Both the position numbers and the translations under genes were made by a program. This document shows, piece by piece, positions 1 to 8,194 of a DNA stretch of 64,000 nucleotides. The stretch comes from Saccharothrix luteola (GTDB lineage: Bacteria; Actinomycetota; Actinomycetes; Mycobacteriales; Pseudonocardiaceae): the NCBI RefSeq assembly GCF_020859565.1, contig NZ_JAJHUO010000006.1, forward strand, positions 186,001 to 250,000, given 5' to 3'. Every line of letters starts with the position of its first letter. Position 1 is the stretch's first letter. The notes under the pieces were generated by a model, which had not been told where the DNA came from, did not search any database, and saw only the letters and a list, made by a program, of their open reading frames with translations.

Positions 1-813
1 ACGAACGACACGTTGGCGCCGTTGCGGGCGCTGGTCGCGGGCGGCGGCACGGCGCACAAGCCCCGGCGGGCCGCGCCACGTGGCCGGTACGCGCGGATGC
101 GGGCCGGCAGACCGGACATGCCCAGCCGAACCGGGCCGCCGACGGTGGCGGGCCGGTGGTCGCTGGCCGTGGTGCCCGCCGTGGACGCGACGCGGCGGGC
201 GCACGCGCGGGCCGAGGCGTTCCTGGAGCGGCACGGCGTGCTGACGCGTGGCGCGCTGGACACCGAGCGGGTGACCGGCGGGTTCAGCGGCGTGTACCGG
301 GTGCTGCGCGCGATGGAGGAGTCCGGGCAGGTCGTGCGCGGGTACGTGGTCGAGGGGCTCGGCGCGGCGCAGTTCGCGGCCCGGGGCGCGGTGGACCGGC
401 TGCGGGCGTCGTCGAGATCGCCGGGGCAGGAGCACGCGGGCACGCCGGACGCCGTCGTGCTGGCCGCCGCCGACCCGGCGCAGCCCTACGGCGCGGCGCT
501 GGCCTGGCCGGAGCCGTCGGGCGAGGGCAAGCACCGGCCGGGCCGCAAGTCCGGAGCCTTGGTCGTGCTGGTGGACGGGCTGGCCACGCTCTACGTGGAG
601 CGGGGCGGCCGTTCGCTGCTGTCGTTCACCGAGGAGGAGGCGCCGTTGCGCGCCGCGGCGCAAGCCCTGAGCCGAGTCGTGCGCGACGGCTGGCTGGGGC
701 AACTGGCGGTGCAGCGCGCGGACGGCGAGGTTGCGCTGGGCTCCCGCCTGGCGGTCATCCTCCAGGACGCAGGCTTCCGCGCCACCCCCAAGGGATTGAG
801 GCTGCGCGCGTGA
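1..813 (+). CDS. lhr: Lhr-type ATP-dependent DNA helicase, C-terminal part
   Basis: The reading frame is open from the first base of the window and ends at the TGA at 811-813, so the N-terminal helicase core lies to the left. The visible 270 residues resemble the C-terminal region of the large Lhr superfamily 2 helicases, which unwind DNA and RNA:DNA hybrids and act in DNA repair. It contains a segment reading VVPAVDATRRAHARAEAF, a winged-helix-like stretch with GFSGVYRVLRAMEESG, and a terminal domain ending in a basic tail. The family assignment rests on this pattern only, because no Walker or DEAD motifs fall inside the window. No partner gene follows; the next 650 bases are repeats. Confidence 0.75.
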   Translation, partial: TNDTLAPLRALVAGGGTAHKPRRAAPRGRYARMRAGRPDMPSRTGPPTVAGRWSLAVVPAVDATRRAHARAEAFLERHGVLTRGALDTERVTGGFSGVYRVLRAMEESGQVVRGYVVEGLGAAQFAARGAVDRLRASSRSPGQEHAGTPDAVVLAAADPAQPYGAALAWPEPSGEGKHRPGRKSGALVVLVDGLATLYVERGGRSLLSFTEEEAPLRAAAQALSRVVRDGWLGQLAVQRADGEVALGSRLAVILQDAGFRATPKGLRLRA

Positions 814-914
814 CATCCACCGAGATCACCCGAAAGGGGAAGCGAACCGGAAACTTTCGGCACACCATTGACGTTGCCGGGATGGAAAGGAGGCGGCGGC
901 GCACGGCGACCGGT

Positions 915-975
915 CTCACGCGACCAACCAAGTGGCCTCACGCGACCAACTACCAACCACCGACCTCACGCGACC
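915..975. repeat. Three spaced copies of an 11-bp direct repeat
   Basis: CTCACGCGACC occurs at 915-925, 937-947 and 965-975. The first two copies are followed by AACCA or AACTA and the third by TGCCT. The spacing (22 and 28 bases) is irregular, unlike the exact tandem array just downstream. Confidence 0.8.
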
Positions 976-1020
976 TGCCTCCGCCACCGAGCACACGCCG
1001 CTGACACCACCGACCACACG

Positions 1021-1118
1021 CGGCAGACCACACGCGGCAGACCACACGCGGCAGACCACACGCGGCAGACCACACGCGGCAGACCACACGCGGCAGACCA
1101 CACGCGGCAGACCACACG
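1021..1118. repeat. 14-bp tandem repeat, seven perfect copies
   Basis: The unit CGGCAGACCACACG is repeated seven times without a mismatch from 1021 to 1118, preceded by a partial unit at 1012-1020. Fourteen is not a multiple of three, so a reading frame across the array cycles through three peptide patterns. This argues that the array is not coding. Copy number may vary between strains by slippage. Confidence 0.95.
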
Positions 1119-1139
1119 CAGCCTGCCTCATCGGCCACT

Positions 1140-1379
1140 GGACTGGCCTTCGACGGCCTGGTCGAGTTCGCCCACGAGCTCGACGAGCACGAACTGCCCC
1201 TGGCGTTCCGACGGCACTTGGACGAGGCAGCTCGCGAGACGGGGCTGTACGACGCAGCACTGCACCCACCGCACCTCGCCTCGCACCTCGCCTCGTCTCG
1301 CCTCGCCTCGCGCCTCACCTCCGCCGACGTCTGCCTCCGCCACCTGGCCACCGCCACGCCACCCTGCCACCGCCACTGA
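1140..1379 (+). pseudogene. Coding-like remnant without a start codon
   Basis: From 1140 one frame reads like a genuine acidic, helical protein, with GLAFDGLVEFAHELDEHELP followed by LAFRRHLDEAARETGLY. Nearly every third codon position is G or C in this stretch, as in real genes of this genome. No ATG or GTG precedes it in frame; the frame runs back into the 14-bp repeats. The only in-frame candidate is a TTG at 1218. After about 1275 the frame degrades into low-complexity HLAS and RLAS runs and stops at the TGA at 1377-1379. I read it as the surviving middle of a gene whose 5' end was replaced by repeat expansion. I do not recognise the family. Confidence 0.45.
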
Positions 1380-1469
1380 GCGCGACCCGGGCGGCCGGGG
1401 AAACTCACGCGGCCAGGCCGCCGGGAAATCGGCGGCCGGGAAATCACGTGACCAAGCGACCGGGGGCGC

Positions 1470-2465
1470 TCAGCGGAACAACGCGCTGTAGGCGTTGAGC
1501 GCGGGTTGGCCGCCCAGGTGGGCGTAGAGGACGTCGGAGTCGCGCGGGATTTCGCCGGTGGAGACCAGTTCCACCAGGCCCGCCAACGACTTGCCCTCGT
1601 ACACCGGGTCGGTGATCATGCCCTCCAGGCGGGCGCCGAGCTTCATGGCGTCCACAGTGGACTCACCCGGCACGCCGTAGATGCCTTCGTGGAACCGGTC
1701 GTCGAGGATGACATCTTCGTCGGTCACCTTCACGCCCAGCAGGTCGGCCGTGTTCTTGGCGATGCGCGTGATCTGCGCACGGGTGTCGCACGGCTCGGCG
1801 GAGGCGTCGATGCCGATCACCCGCCGGCCGCTGCCCGCGAACCCGGCGACCATGCCCGCCTGCGTGCTGCCGGTCACCGAGCACACGACGATCGTGTCGA
1901 ACCGCACCCCCAACTCGACCTCCTGCTGCTCGACCTCGGCCGCCCACCCGGCGAACCCGAGCCCGCCGAGCGGGTGGTCCGACGCGCCCGCCGGGATGGC
2001 GTACGGCTTGCCACCGGCCGCCCGCACGTCCTCGATCGCCTGCTCCCACGCGGGTTTCACGCCGATGCCGAAGCCCGCCTCGACCAACCGCACCTCGGCG
2101 CCCATCAGCCGGCTGAGCAGGATGTTGCCCACCCGGTCGTACACCGCGTCCGGCCAGTCGACCCAGCTCTCCTGCACCAGCACGCACTTCAGCCCGGCCC
2201 GCGCCGCCGCCGCGGCGACCTGGCGCGTGTGGTTGGACTGCACGCCACCGATCGACACCAACGTGTCGCAGCCCGTCGCCAACGCCTCCGCCACCAGGTA
2301 CTCCAGCTTGCGGGTCTTGTTGCCGCCGTAGGCCAGCCCGGAGTTGCAGTCCTCCCGCTTGGCCCACACCCGCGCGCCGCCGAGGTGCCTGGTCAGCCGC
2401 TCCAACGGGTGCACCGGGGACGGGCCGAAGGTCAGCGGGAAACGCTCGAAATCGCCCAGCGCCAT
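1470..2465 (-). CDS. acdS: 1-aminocyclopropane-1-carboxylate (ACC) deaminase
   Basis: A PLP enzyme of 331 residues, close to the usual 338, that cleaves ACC, the ethylene precursor of plants, into 2-oxobutyrate and ammonia. The PLP lysine is K50 in [13 protein letters not shown]290 in DPVYEGKS and L317 in LYAHLGG correspond to the two residues (E295 and L322 in the Pseudomonas enzyme) that separate true ACC deaminases from D-cysteine desulfhydrases, which supports the specific name. The ATG at 2465 lies one base after the stop of the upstream GntR gene, so the pair is probably cotranscribed and translationally coupled. Suggests plant or rhizosphere contact, or use of ACC as a nitrogen source. 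Confidence 0.93.
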   Translation of the reverse strand: MALGDFERFPLTFGPSPVHPLERLTRHLGGARVWAKREDCNSGLAYGGNKTRKLEYLVAEALATGCDTLVSIGGVQSNHTRQVAAAAARAGLKCVLVQESWVDWPDAVYDRVGNILLSRLMGAEVRLVEAGFGIGVKPAWEQAIEDVRAAGGKPYAIPAGASDHPLGGLGFAGWAAEVEQQEVELGVRFDTIVVCSVTGSTQAGMVAGFAGSGRRVIGIDASAEPCDTRAQITRIAKNTADLLGVKVTDEDVILDDRFHEGIYGVPGESTVDAMKLGARLEGMITDPVYEGKSLAGLVELVSTGEIPRDSDVLYAHLGGQPALNAYSALFR

Positions 2466-2466
2466 G

Positions 2467-3111
2467 TCAGTTCTCCTCAACCGGGAACAGGTCTGCCAAC
2501 GTCGCCCAGTTCCGCTCGACCAGCCGTGCCGCGAGGTCGGCGTCGGCCGCGGCGAAGGCGGTGATGATCTCGTCGTGCATCGCCACCGAGTGGCGGCCGG
2601 TCGGCGCGGCGAACCGCAGCCGTTCCAGTCTGCGCACCAGGGGCGTGTAGCGCTCGATGGTGGCCGTGAGGGCGAAGTTGCCACCACTCCGCACGGCCAC
2701 CGCGTGGAACTCGTCGTCGGCGGCGAGCGCGGCCGGCACGTCGCCGGAGGCCAGGGCGTGGGCGAACACCGTGTTCGCGGCACGCATCGCGTCCAGGTCC
2801 GCCTCGACCAGGCGTGGCGCGGCCAGCCGGGCGGCGAGCGCGTGCATGGCCTGGACGACGACGTGCGCATCCCGCACCGCCGCCGCGTCCAGCGGCGTGA
2901 CCCGCGTGTAGCTGTGCGGCTTGCTCTCGACCAGGCCTTCGTCGGTCAGCCGCGCCAACGCCTCGCGCACCGGCGTCCGGGACAGCCCCAGCCGTTCGGC
3001 CAGCTCCACGTCCTTGATCGGCACGCCGGGCGCCAGGTCGCCGCCCAGGATCGCCTCGCGGATCGCGACCAACGCCTGGTCGCGGTACAAGGCGCGGCTA
3101 ATATATTGCAT
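2467..3111 (-). CDS. GntR/FadR-type (FCD) transcriptional regulator
   Basis: A 214-residue regulator with an N-terminal winged helix-turn-helix ([20 protein letters not shown], about residues 30-50) and a C-terminal all-helical FCD ligand-binding domain carrying the usual metal-coordinating histidines (DEFHAVAV and SVAMHDEII). It precedes the ACC deaminase with a one-base gap, so it is the likely local regulator of ACC breakdown. Linkage of acdS to GntR regulators is known in actinobacteria. The start codon sits in an unusually AT-rich patch at 3099-3111 (AATATATTGCAT on the plus strand), so an operator may overlap the start. No perfect palindrome is visible there. Confidence 0.88.
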   Translation of the reverse strand: MQYISRALYRDQALVAIREAILGGDLAPGVPIKDVELAERLGLSRTPVREALARLTDEGLVESKPHSYTRVTPLDAAAVRDAHVVVQAMHALAARLAAPRLVEADLDAMRAANTVFAHALASGDVPAALAADDEFHAVAVRSGGNFALTATIERYTPLVRRLERLRFAAPTGRHSVAMHDEIITAFAAADADLAARLVERNWATLADLFPVEEN

Positions 3112-3269
3112 ACCGGCGCACTGTAGACGGTCACCGCCAAGATCACCAGAAGTCGTGCGACCACCGGCAAGACCGGCCAGCGGGTGTAGCGCACTGCGGG
3201 TTGGAGCCGACGGGGTAGGGCGGAAGGCGGGTGGAGCGGACGGCGGCCCGTTGGGCCGGGGCTCAAGGG

Positions 3270-3962
3270 CTATCCGACCGGTCGGGTCGCGTCGGCGTAG
3301 TGCGAGTTCACCGCGGGCTGGCCGGTGTAGTTGGGGCCGGCCTGGTCGTCCGCGCCGAGGTAGTGGAACGGGAGGTCGACCTGCCTGCGCCCGACGCACC
3401 TGACGCGGCGTCGTCGCGAGTCGTAGTCGAACCCCGCCGCCCGCAGCGGCCCGGTCAGCCGGCGGCCCCACGGACGACCCTCCGCCGACACGACCGCGGC
3501 GAGGTCGAGGTTCGCCACCAGGACGCCGTCCGCCGTCAGCCAGGACGCCGCACGGGCGAGGACGCCGAGCTTGTCGCCGACGTAGTGCAGGCCGTGGACG
3601 CAGGTCACCAGGTCGAAGGAACGTCGCGGGACGAAGGACTCCACCGGGCCCGTGACGAACTCCACCCCCGCATGCGGTGGTCCGGCGAAGAAGTCGACGA
3701 GGTCGACACCGGTGATCCGCAGCCCCGGGTCGTCCACCAGCCGGGCGCATTCCAGCAGTGCCGTGCCGGTGCCGCAGCACAGGTCGAGCCAGTGGAACGG
3801 CTCGCCGCCCCGCGCCAACCGGTCGGTGATCAGGTCGACGACGTCGATGCCGAGTTCGCGGCCGTAGCCGTTGGAACCGGTGAGCCCGCGTTCCCGGTTC
3901 ATGGCGCGGTTCGCCACGACCGACGACCTCTCCAGCGACTCGTTGTCCAGCAACCGAACCAT
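3270..3962 (-). CDS. Class I SAM-dependent methyltransferase
   Basis: A 230-residue protein with the Rossmann methyltransferase motif I (WLDLCCGTGTALLECA, around residues 57-72), an acidic motif II region (GVDLVDFF) and a post-motif SFDLVTCVHGLHYV. The substrate cannot be read from the sequence. It starts at the ATG at 3962 and is divergent from the ECF41 sigma factor, with about 100 bases between them that contain the sigma factor's own promoter. The 158 bases between its stop and the GntR start show no further gene. Partners of ECF41 sigma factors vary, so a functional link to the sigma factor is only possible. Confidence 0.8.
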   Translation of the reverse strand: MVRLLDNESLERSSVVANRAMNRERGLTGSNGYGRELGIDVVDLITDRLARGGEPFHWLDLCCGTGTALLECARLVDDPGLRITGVDLVDFFAGPPHAGVEFVTGPVESFVPRRSFDLVTCVHGLHYVGDKLGVLARAASWLTADGVLVANLDLAAVVSAEGRPWGRRLTGPLRAAGFDYDSRRRRVRCVGRRQVDLPFHYLGADDQAGPNYTGQPAVNSHYADATRPVG

Positions 3963-4005
3963 GGTTCAGCCTAGCCAACGCGCGGCGTGATCCGCACCAC
4001 GCGCC

Positions 4006-4032
4006 TGTCACAACTCCCGACCACGCGGTGTC
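4006..4032 (+). promoter_or_regulatory. Candidate ECF41 autoregulatory promoter
   Basis: TGTCACA at 4006-4012, then 16 bases, then TGTC at 4029-4032. This fits the published ECF41 promoter pattern (TGTCACA, spacer of about 16, CGTC) with one change in the -10 element. It lies 31 bases ahead of the upstream ORF start and would drive the sigma factor operon. Confidence 0.65.
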
Positions 4033-4063
4033 TTGTGACCGCCCCGGGAACGAAGGAGACACC

Positions 4064-4096
4064 ATGGCGCAGCTCGAGACCGCGTGGACCGGCTGA
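4064..4096 (+). CDS. Ten-codon upstream ORF coupled to the sigma factor
   Basis: An ATG at 4064 follows a good ribosome-binding site (GAAGGAGA at 4052-4059) and encodes the ten residues MAQLETAWTG before a TGA at 4094-4096. The last base of that stop is the first base of the sigma factor ATG (TGATG). The sigma factor itself has no Shine-Dalgarno sequence directly ahead of its ATG. Translation of the short ORF would therefore deliver ribosomes to the sigma start. It could be a leader peptide or the remnant of an eroded partner gene. Confidence 0.5.
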   Translation: MAQLETAWTG

Positions 4097-4992
4097 TGGC
4101 CGAGCACACCACCGACGCGGCGACCGCGGCGTTCGTCGCCCACCGCAACCTGCTCTTCACGGTCGCGTACGAGATGCTCGGCTCGGCCGCCGACGCCGAG
4201 GACGTCCTGCAAGAGGTCTGGCTGCGGTGGGTGGAGGTCGACCTGGCGCAGGTGCGCGACCAGCGCGCCTACCTGGTCCGGATCACGACCAGGCAGTCGC
4301 TCAACCGGCTGCGCACGATGCAGCGCCGGAAGGAGGCGTACATCGGCTCCTGGCTGCCCGAGCCCATGCTCACCGCACCGGACGTGGCCCAGGACGTCGA
4401 GCTCGCCGAGAGCGTGTCGATGGCGCTGATGCTCGTCCTGGAGACGCTGTCGCCGACCGAGCGCGCCGTCTTCGTGCTGCGCGAGGCCTTCGCCGTCGGC
4501 TACGACGAGATCGCCGCCGCCGTCGACAAGACCCCCGCGGCCGTCCGCCAGATCGCGCACCGCGCCCGCCGGCACGTCGACGCCCGCCGTCCTCGTGAGG
4601 CGGTCTCGCCGGACGAGGCACGGGCGACGCTGGAGTCGTTGCGGCGCGCGCTCGAAGCCGAGGACGTGCAGGGCCTCCTCGCCGTGCTGGCCCCTGACGT
4701 CGTGCTGGTCAGCGACGGCGGCGGCGTCAAGCGGGCCGTGCCGCGGCCGGTCACCGGCGCCGACCGGGTGATCCGGATGGTCCTCGGCGGCCTGGGGCGG
4801 CTCGAGAGCACGTTCACCGGCGATCCCGTGGTGGTCAACGGGAACCCGGCGCTCGTCGTGCGCTTCGACGGCGAGATCGACGGCGTCATGGCGATCCGGG
4901 TCGAGAACGCCCGCATCACCGGCCTCTACTACGTCCGCAACCCGGAGAAGCTGACCCGGGTCGGGGCCGAGACCGCGCTCACCCTGCGGTGA
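4096..4992 (+). CDS. sigJ: ECF41 (SigJ-type) RNA polymerase sigma factor
   Basis: 298 residues from the ATG at 4096; a GTG at 4084 is the alternative. Region 2 (LLFTVAYEMLGSAADAEDVL and QEVWLRW) and region 4 (LSPTERAVFVLREAFAVGYD) are followed by a C-terminal SnoaL-like extension of about 120 residues. That extension carries both ECF41 hallmarks, a DGGGVK motif and a C-terminal RNPEKL motif, which are known to tune sigma activity in place of an anti-sigma factor. A matching autoregulatory promoter lies upstream, and expression seems coupled to a short ORF. I see no dedicated oxidoreductase or decarboxylase partner next to it, which is unusual for this group. Confidence 0.92.
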   Translation: MAEHTTDAATAAFVAHRNLLFTVAYEMLGSAADAEDVLQEVWLRWVEVDLAQVRDQRAYLVRITTRQSLNRLRTMQRRKEAYIGSWLPEPMLTAPDVAQDVELAESVSMALMLVLETLSPTERAVFVLREAFAVGYDEIAAAVDKTPAAVRQIAHRARRHVDARRPREAVSPDEARATLESLRRALEAEDVQGLLAVLAPDVVLVSDGGGVKRAVPRPVTGADRVIRMVLGGLGRLESTFTGDPVVVNGNPALVVRFDGEIDGVMAIRVENARITGLYYVRNPEKLTRVGAETALTLR

Positions 4993-5031
4993 GCGCCGAC
5001 GGGTCAATGGGAGGTGTCGCGGCGCGAACGG

Positions 5032-5742
5032 TCAGCGAGGGGTGAGCACGCAGAACTCGTTGCCCTCCGGGTCGGCCAGCACGACCCACGGCACGTCGAG
5101 CTGCCCCACGTCCACCCGCACCGCGCCCCACGCCTCCAGCCGGGCCACCTCGGTCGGCAGGTCGCCGTCCGCGAACGGCGCGAGGTCGAGGTGCAGCCGG
5201 TTCTTCACCAGCTTCGGCTCGGCCACCCGCACGAACTCCAGCGACGGTCCGGCCTCCTGCGTCAACGACGCGAAGTCGGCCGCCGCGCGCGTCACGGGCA
5301 GCCCGGTCGGACCGGCCCAGAACGCGGCCAGCGCGGGCGGGTCGGACGCGTCCACCACGACCGCCGCCACCGGACCGGTGTGCGCGTACTCGTCACGCTG
5401 CTCCAGCACGCAGAACTCGTTGCCCTCCGGGTCCGCCAGGACCACCCACGGCACGTCGCCCTGGCCGATGTCGATCGGCTTCGCGCCCAGCCCGACGGCC
5501 CGCGCCACGATCGCCGCCTGGTCCTCCGGCGACGTCGACGCCAGGTCGAGGTGCACCCGGTTCTTCACCTCCTTCACGTCCGGCACGAGCCCGAACACCA
5601 GCTCCTGCCCGGCGCTGAGCGCCACGTCGACCTCGTCGTCGCTCTCACCGGTGATCGGTCGACCGAGCAGCGCCGACCAGAACCGGCCGAGCGCGGCGGG
5701 ATCGGCCGAATCGACCACCACATCGCACCACCTCGTCGCCAT
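5032..5742 (-). CDS. Two-domain VOC (glyoxalase/bleomycin-resistance fold) protein
   Basis: 236 residues built as two tandem VOC domains (about 1-115 and 120-236). Each ends in the same block, DVPWVVLADPEGNEFCVL, so the protein arose by internal duplication. The fold is used by glyoxalases, dioxygenases and drug-binding proteins; the substrate is not apparent. I chose the ATG at 5742 (MATRWCDVVVDS), although a TTG at 5766 extends the frame by eight residues. It is divergent from the PhoD-like gene with only 23 bases between the two starts, so their promoters must overlap the opposing coding region or the transcripts be nearly leaderless. Confidence 0.85.
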   Translation of the reverse strand: MATRWCDVVVDSADPAALGRFWSALLGRPITGESDDEVDVALSAGQELVFGLVPDVKEVKNRVHLDLASTSPEDQAAIVARAVGLGAKPIDIGQGDVPWVVLADPEGNEFCVLEQRDEYAHTGPVAAVVVDASDPPALAAFWAGPTGLPVTRAAADFASLTQEAGPSLEFVRVAEPKLVKNRLHLDLAPFADGDLPTEVARLEAWGAVRVDVGQLDVPWVVLADPEGNEFCVLTPR

Positions 5743-5765
5743 GGTCCGAAGGTAACGTCTGCGCA

Positions 5766-7358
5766 ATGGCTCAGCTGGTTCTCGGTCCGGTGCTGCGGCA
5801 CGTCGACCTCTCCTCGGCCACGGTGTGGGTCGAGACCGACGCGGCCTGCGAGGTCGCCATCGCCGGCCACCGCGCCGAAACGTTCCAGGTCGGCGAGCAG
5901 CACTTCGCCCTGGTGGTGGTCGAAGGGCTGGAGCCGGGCACGACCACGCCCTACGACGTGCGGCTGGACGGTGACGTGGTCTGGCCGCCGCCGGACTCGC
6001 CGTTCCCGGCCCCGAGCATCCGCACCACGCCGGTGCGGCGGCTGCTGTTCGGGTCGTGCCGCGCGGCCAAGGGCGAGGGCACGCCGGACAAGCTCGGACC
6101 GGACGCGCTGGACGCGTACGCGTTGCGGATGAAGGACGAGCCGCAGGAGCGGTGGCCGGAGGCGCTGGTGCTGCTCGGCGACCAGGTCTACGCCGACGAG
6201 CCGACGCCGCGGGTCAAGCGGTGGCTGGCCGAGCGCAGACCGGAGCCGGCGGGCGAGGTGGTGTCGTTCCGCGAGTACGCCGAGCTGTACCACGAGTCGT
6301 GGGCCGATCCCGAGATCCGCTGGCTGATGTCCGTCGTGCCGACGTCGATGATCTTCGACGACCACGACGTGCGCGACGATTGGAACACCTCGCACACGTG
6401 GCGCGAGCAGATGGCGACCAAGCGCTGGTGGCCGGAGCGCATCCGGGCGGGGCTCGCGTCGTACTGGGTCTACCAGCACCTGGGCAACCTCAGCCCGGAC
6501 GAGTTGGCGACCGACGAGCTGTACGCCAAGGTGCGGTCCACCGGTGGTGACGTGCAGGAGTTGCTGGAGGACTTCGCCGAGCGGGCGGACCGGGAGGTCG
6601 ACGGCGGCAAGTCGACGCGGTGGAGCTACCGGCGCGACTTCGGCCGGGTGCGGCTGCTGGTGATCGACACGCGCAGCGGGCGCATCCTGGCCGGGCCGCG
6701 GCGGCTGATGGTGGGCGACGGGGAGTTCGCCTGGATCGAGGAGAACGCGCGGGGCGACTTCGACCACCTGCTGGTCGGCTCGTCGCTGCCGTGGCTGATG
6801 CCGCACGCGTTGAGCCACTTCCAGTCGTTGAACGAGCGGATGGCCGGTCTGCCGGGGTGGCGGGGCCGGGTGGGCGAGAAGGTGCGGCAGGTCGCGGACC
6901 TGGAGCACTGGCCCGCGTTCCGGGCGTCGTTCGAGCGGATGGCCCGGCTGCTGGAGCGGATCTCGGGGGGCGAGGGCGCGCCGGGCACGGTGTGCGTGCT
7001 GTCGGGTGACGTGCACCACAGCTACGCGGCGCGGGCGACGTTCGCCTCGTCGGCCGGGGCGGCGGGGTCGGTGAGGGCGAAGGTGTACCAGCTCGTGTGC
7101 TCGCCGGTGCACAACGAGCCGCCGTGGGTGTTCCGGCCCGCGTTCCGGTTGTCGTGGTCGAAGCCGATCGCGCGCGTGCTGCGGTGGTGGGCCGACCGGC
7201 GCGGCATCTCGCCGGACCCGGTGGCGTGGCAGAAGCTCAGCGGACCGCACTTCGGCAACTCGGTGGGCGTGCTGGAGATCGACGGTCGTGCGGCGCGCTT
7301 CCGTCTGGAGACGGCGACGGATGAGGGGTTGGAGGAAGTCACCGCGCTGACGCTCTGA
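5766..7358 (+). CDS. PhoD-like alkaline phosphatase family metallophosphoesterase
   Basis: 530 residues with the metal-binding motifs of the PhoD family in order: RLLFGSCR (about 95), LLGDQVYADE (about 137), IFDDHDVRDDW (about 197) and LSGDVHHSY (about 415). PhoD enzymes hydrolyse phosphomonoesters and diesters such as teichoic acids and are normally Tat-exported. This protein begins MAQLVLGPVLRHVDL with no twin-arginine or hydrophobic signal, so it appears cytoplasmic. It stands alone on the plus strand, with a strong hairpin after the stop. The family call is firm, the substrate is not. Confidence 0.88.
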   Translation: MAQLVLGPVLRHVDLSSATVWVETDAACEVAIAGHRAETFQVGEQHFALVVVEGLEPGTTTPYDVRLDGDVVWPPPDSPFPAPSIRTTPVRRLLFGSCRAAKGEGTPDKLGPDALDAYALRMKDEPQERWPEALVLLGDQVYADEPTPRVKRWLAERRPEPAGEVVSFREYAELYHESWADPEIRWLMSVVPTSMIFDDHDVRDDWNTSHTWREQMATKRWWPERIRAGLASYWVYQHLGNLSPDELATDELYAKVRSTGGDVQELLEDFAERADREVDGGKSTRWSYRRDFGRVRLLVIDTRSGRILAGPRRLMVGDGEFAWIEENARGDFDHLLVGSSLPWLMPHALSHFQSLNERMAGLPGWRGRVGEKVRQVADLEHWPAFRASFERMARLLERISGGEGAPGTVCVLSGDVHHSYAARATFASSAGAAGSVRAKVYQLVCSPVHNEPPWVFRPAFRLSWSKPIARVLRWWADRRGISPDPVAWQKLSGPHFGNSVGVLEIDGRAARFRLETATDEGLEEVTALTL

Positions 7359-7389
7359 CCCCGGGTGCGAGCGCGCTCGAGAACGGCGG

Positions 7390-7423
7390 GTCCGCCGCCG
7401 ACGGGTGGGTGCCGGCGGCGGAC
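7390..7423. terminator. Bidirectional hairpin between convergent genes
   Basis: Perfect 11-bp stem (7390-7400 with 7413-7423) and a 12-base loop, lying between the PhoD-like stop at 7358 and the opposing stop at 7430. Confidence 0.7.
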
Positions 7424-7429
7424 TCGCGG

Positions 7430-8194
7430 CTACTTGGTGGCCAGCCTCAACAAGGCCCACAGCTGCGCGATCGCGTCGTGGTCGCCGGTCGTCGGCGGCA
7501 GGTCGCGGTCCGGGATGCGGCCCCACAGCCAGCGGTACACCTGCATCGGCGGGCCGGTGACCTCGCCGTTGGCCGCGGCCGCCTCCTCCTCGGTCACGAT
7601 CCTCGCCACCGCCGGGTCGGGGCCCGTGGTGGCCAGCCACACCTTGTCGCCCGTGCGGATCGCCACGGTTCCCTTGCGGGTGCCGCGCACGCCGAGGATG
7701 TCCAGCCGGTGACCCAGCCAGAGCGTGAGGATCTCGTCCACGCCGTCCTCGGCCACGTCGTCGTCCACCGGGTCGATCGGCAACCCCGCCGCCGCCTGCA
7801 CGTCCATCCGGTGCACGGTCGACTCGTGCGCCAGCCGCCGTGCCCAGAAGTTGTGGTTGCGCTCGGCGGGCCACCACGTCTCGCACGGGTCGTCCGGCTC
7901 GTGCGGCCGCAACGCGCGCACGAGGGGCCGCACGCCCGCGCGCACGTACTCCGGCAACTCCTGCCCCGGCTCGGGGTCCTGTTGCCACACCAGGGGTTGG
8001 CTGCCTTCCCTCAGCCACGTCGCCACCATCCGGTACGTGCTGCCCACGTGTCGCGCGGTCTCCCCGAGGTTGAGCCCGGGGCACGCGGGCACCTGGCGTT
8101 CCGGGCGCTGTCCCTCGGCCGACGCCGCCAGGCGCTCGGCTTCGGCCTCCACTACGTCGATCAGGCGGTCGTAGGCGACCAGTCCCCTGCTCAC
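7430..8194 (-). CDS. Maleylpyruvate isomerase N-terminal (DinB-like) family protein
   Basis: 254 residues. The N-terminal half is a DinB/MDMPI four-helix bundle with a metal-ligand histidine in LNLGETARHVGSTYRMV (about residue 50) and further histidines in RNHNFWARRLAHESTVHRMD. The C-terminal half resembles the SCP2-like MDMPI C-terminal domain. Family members are mycothiol-dependent isomerases or transferases, and mycothiol is expected in this lineage; the real substrate is unknown. The GTG at 8194 overlaps the TGA of the HEPN gene (GTGA), so the two are translationally coupled. Confidence 0.8.
   Translation of the reverse strand: MSRGLVAYDRLIDVVEAEAERLAASAEGQRPERQVPACPGLNLGETARHVGSTYRMVATWLREGSQPLVWQQDPEPGQELPEYVRAGVRPLVRALRPHEPDDPCETWWPAERNHNFWARRLAHESTVHRMDVQAAAGLPIDPVDDDVAEDGVDEILTLWLGHRLDILGVRGTRKGTVAIRTGDKVWLATTGPDPAVARIVTEEEAAAANGEVTGPPMQVYRWLWGRIPDRDLPPTTGDHDAIAQLWALLRLATK

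Larger units (their letters stand above)
814..1469. other. Gene-poor, repeat-rich interval
   Basis: This 656-base stretch between the helicase end and the ACC deaminase stop has no convincing intact gene. Several long frames are open through it only because the simple-sequence repeats contain no stop codons. It holds three spaced copies of CTCACGCGACC, a 14-bp tandem array, a decayed coding remnant, and a run of CCTCG-type pentamers at about 1270-1320. Near 1395-1450 there are degenerate GGCCGGGGAAA-like copies. I see no clear terminator for either flanking gene. Confidence 0.6.

Noticed and set aside
1021-1118. Protein-coding repeats (TRQ/RGRP-like peptides) in several frames
   Set aside because: The open frames exist only because the 14-bp unit lacks stop codons; the unit length is not a multiple of three and codon bias is absent.
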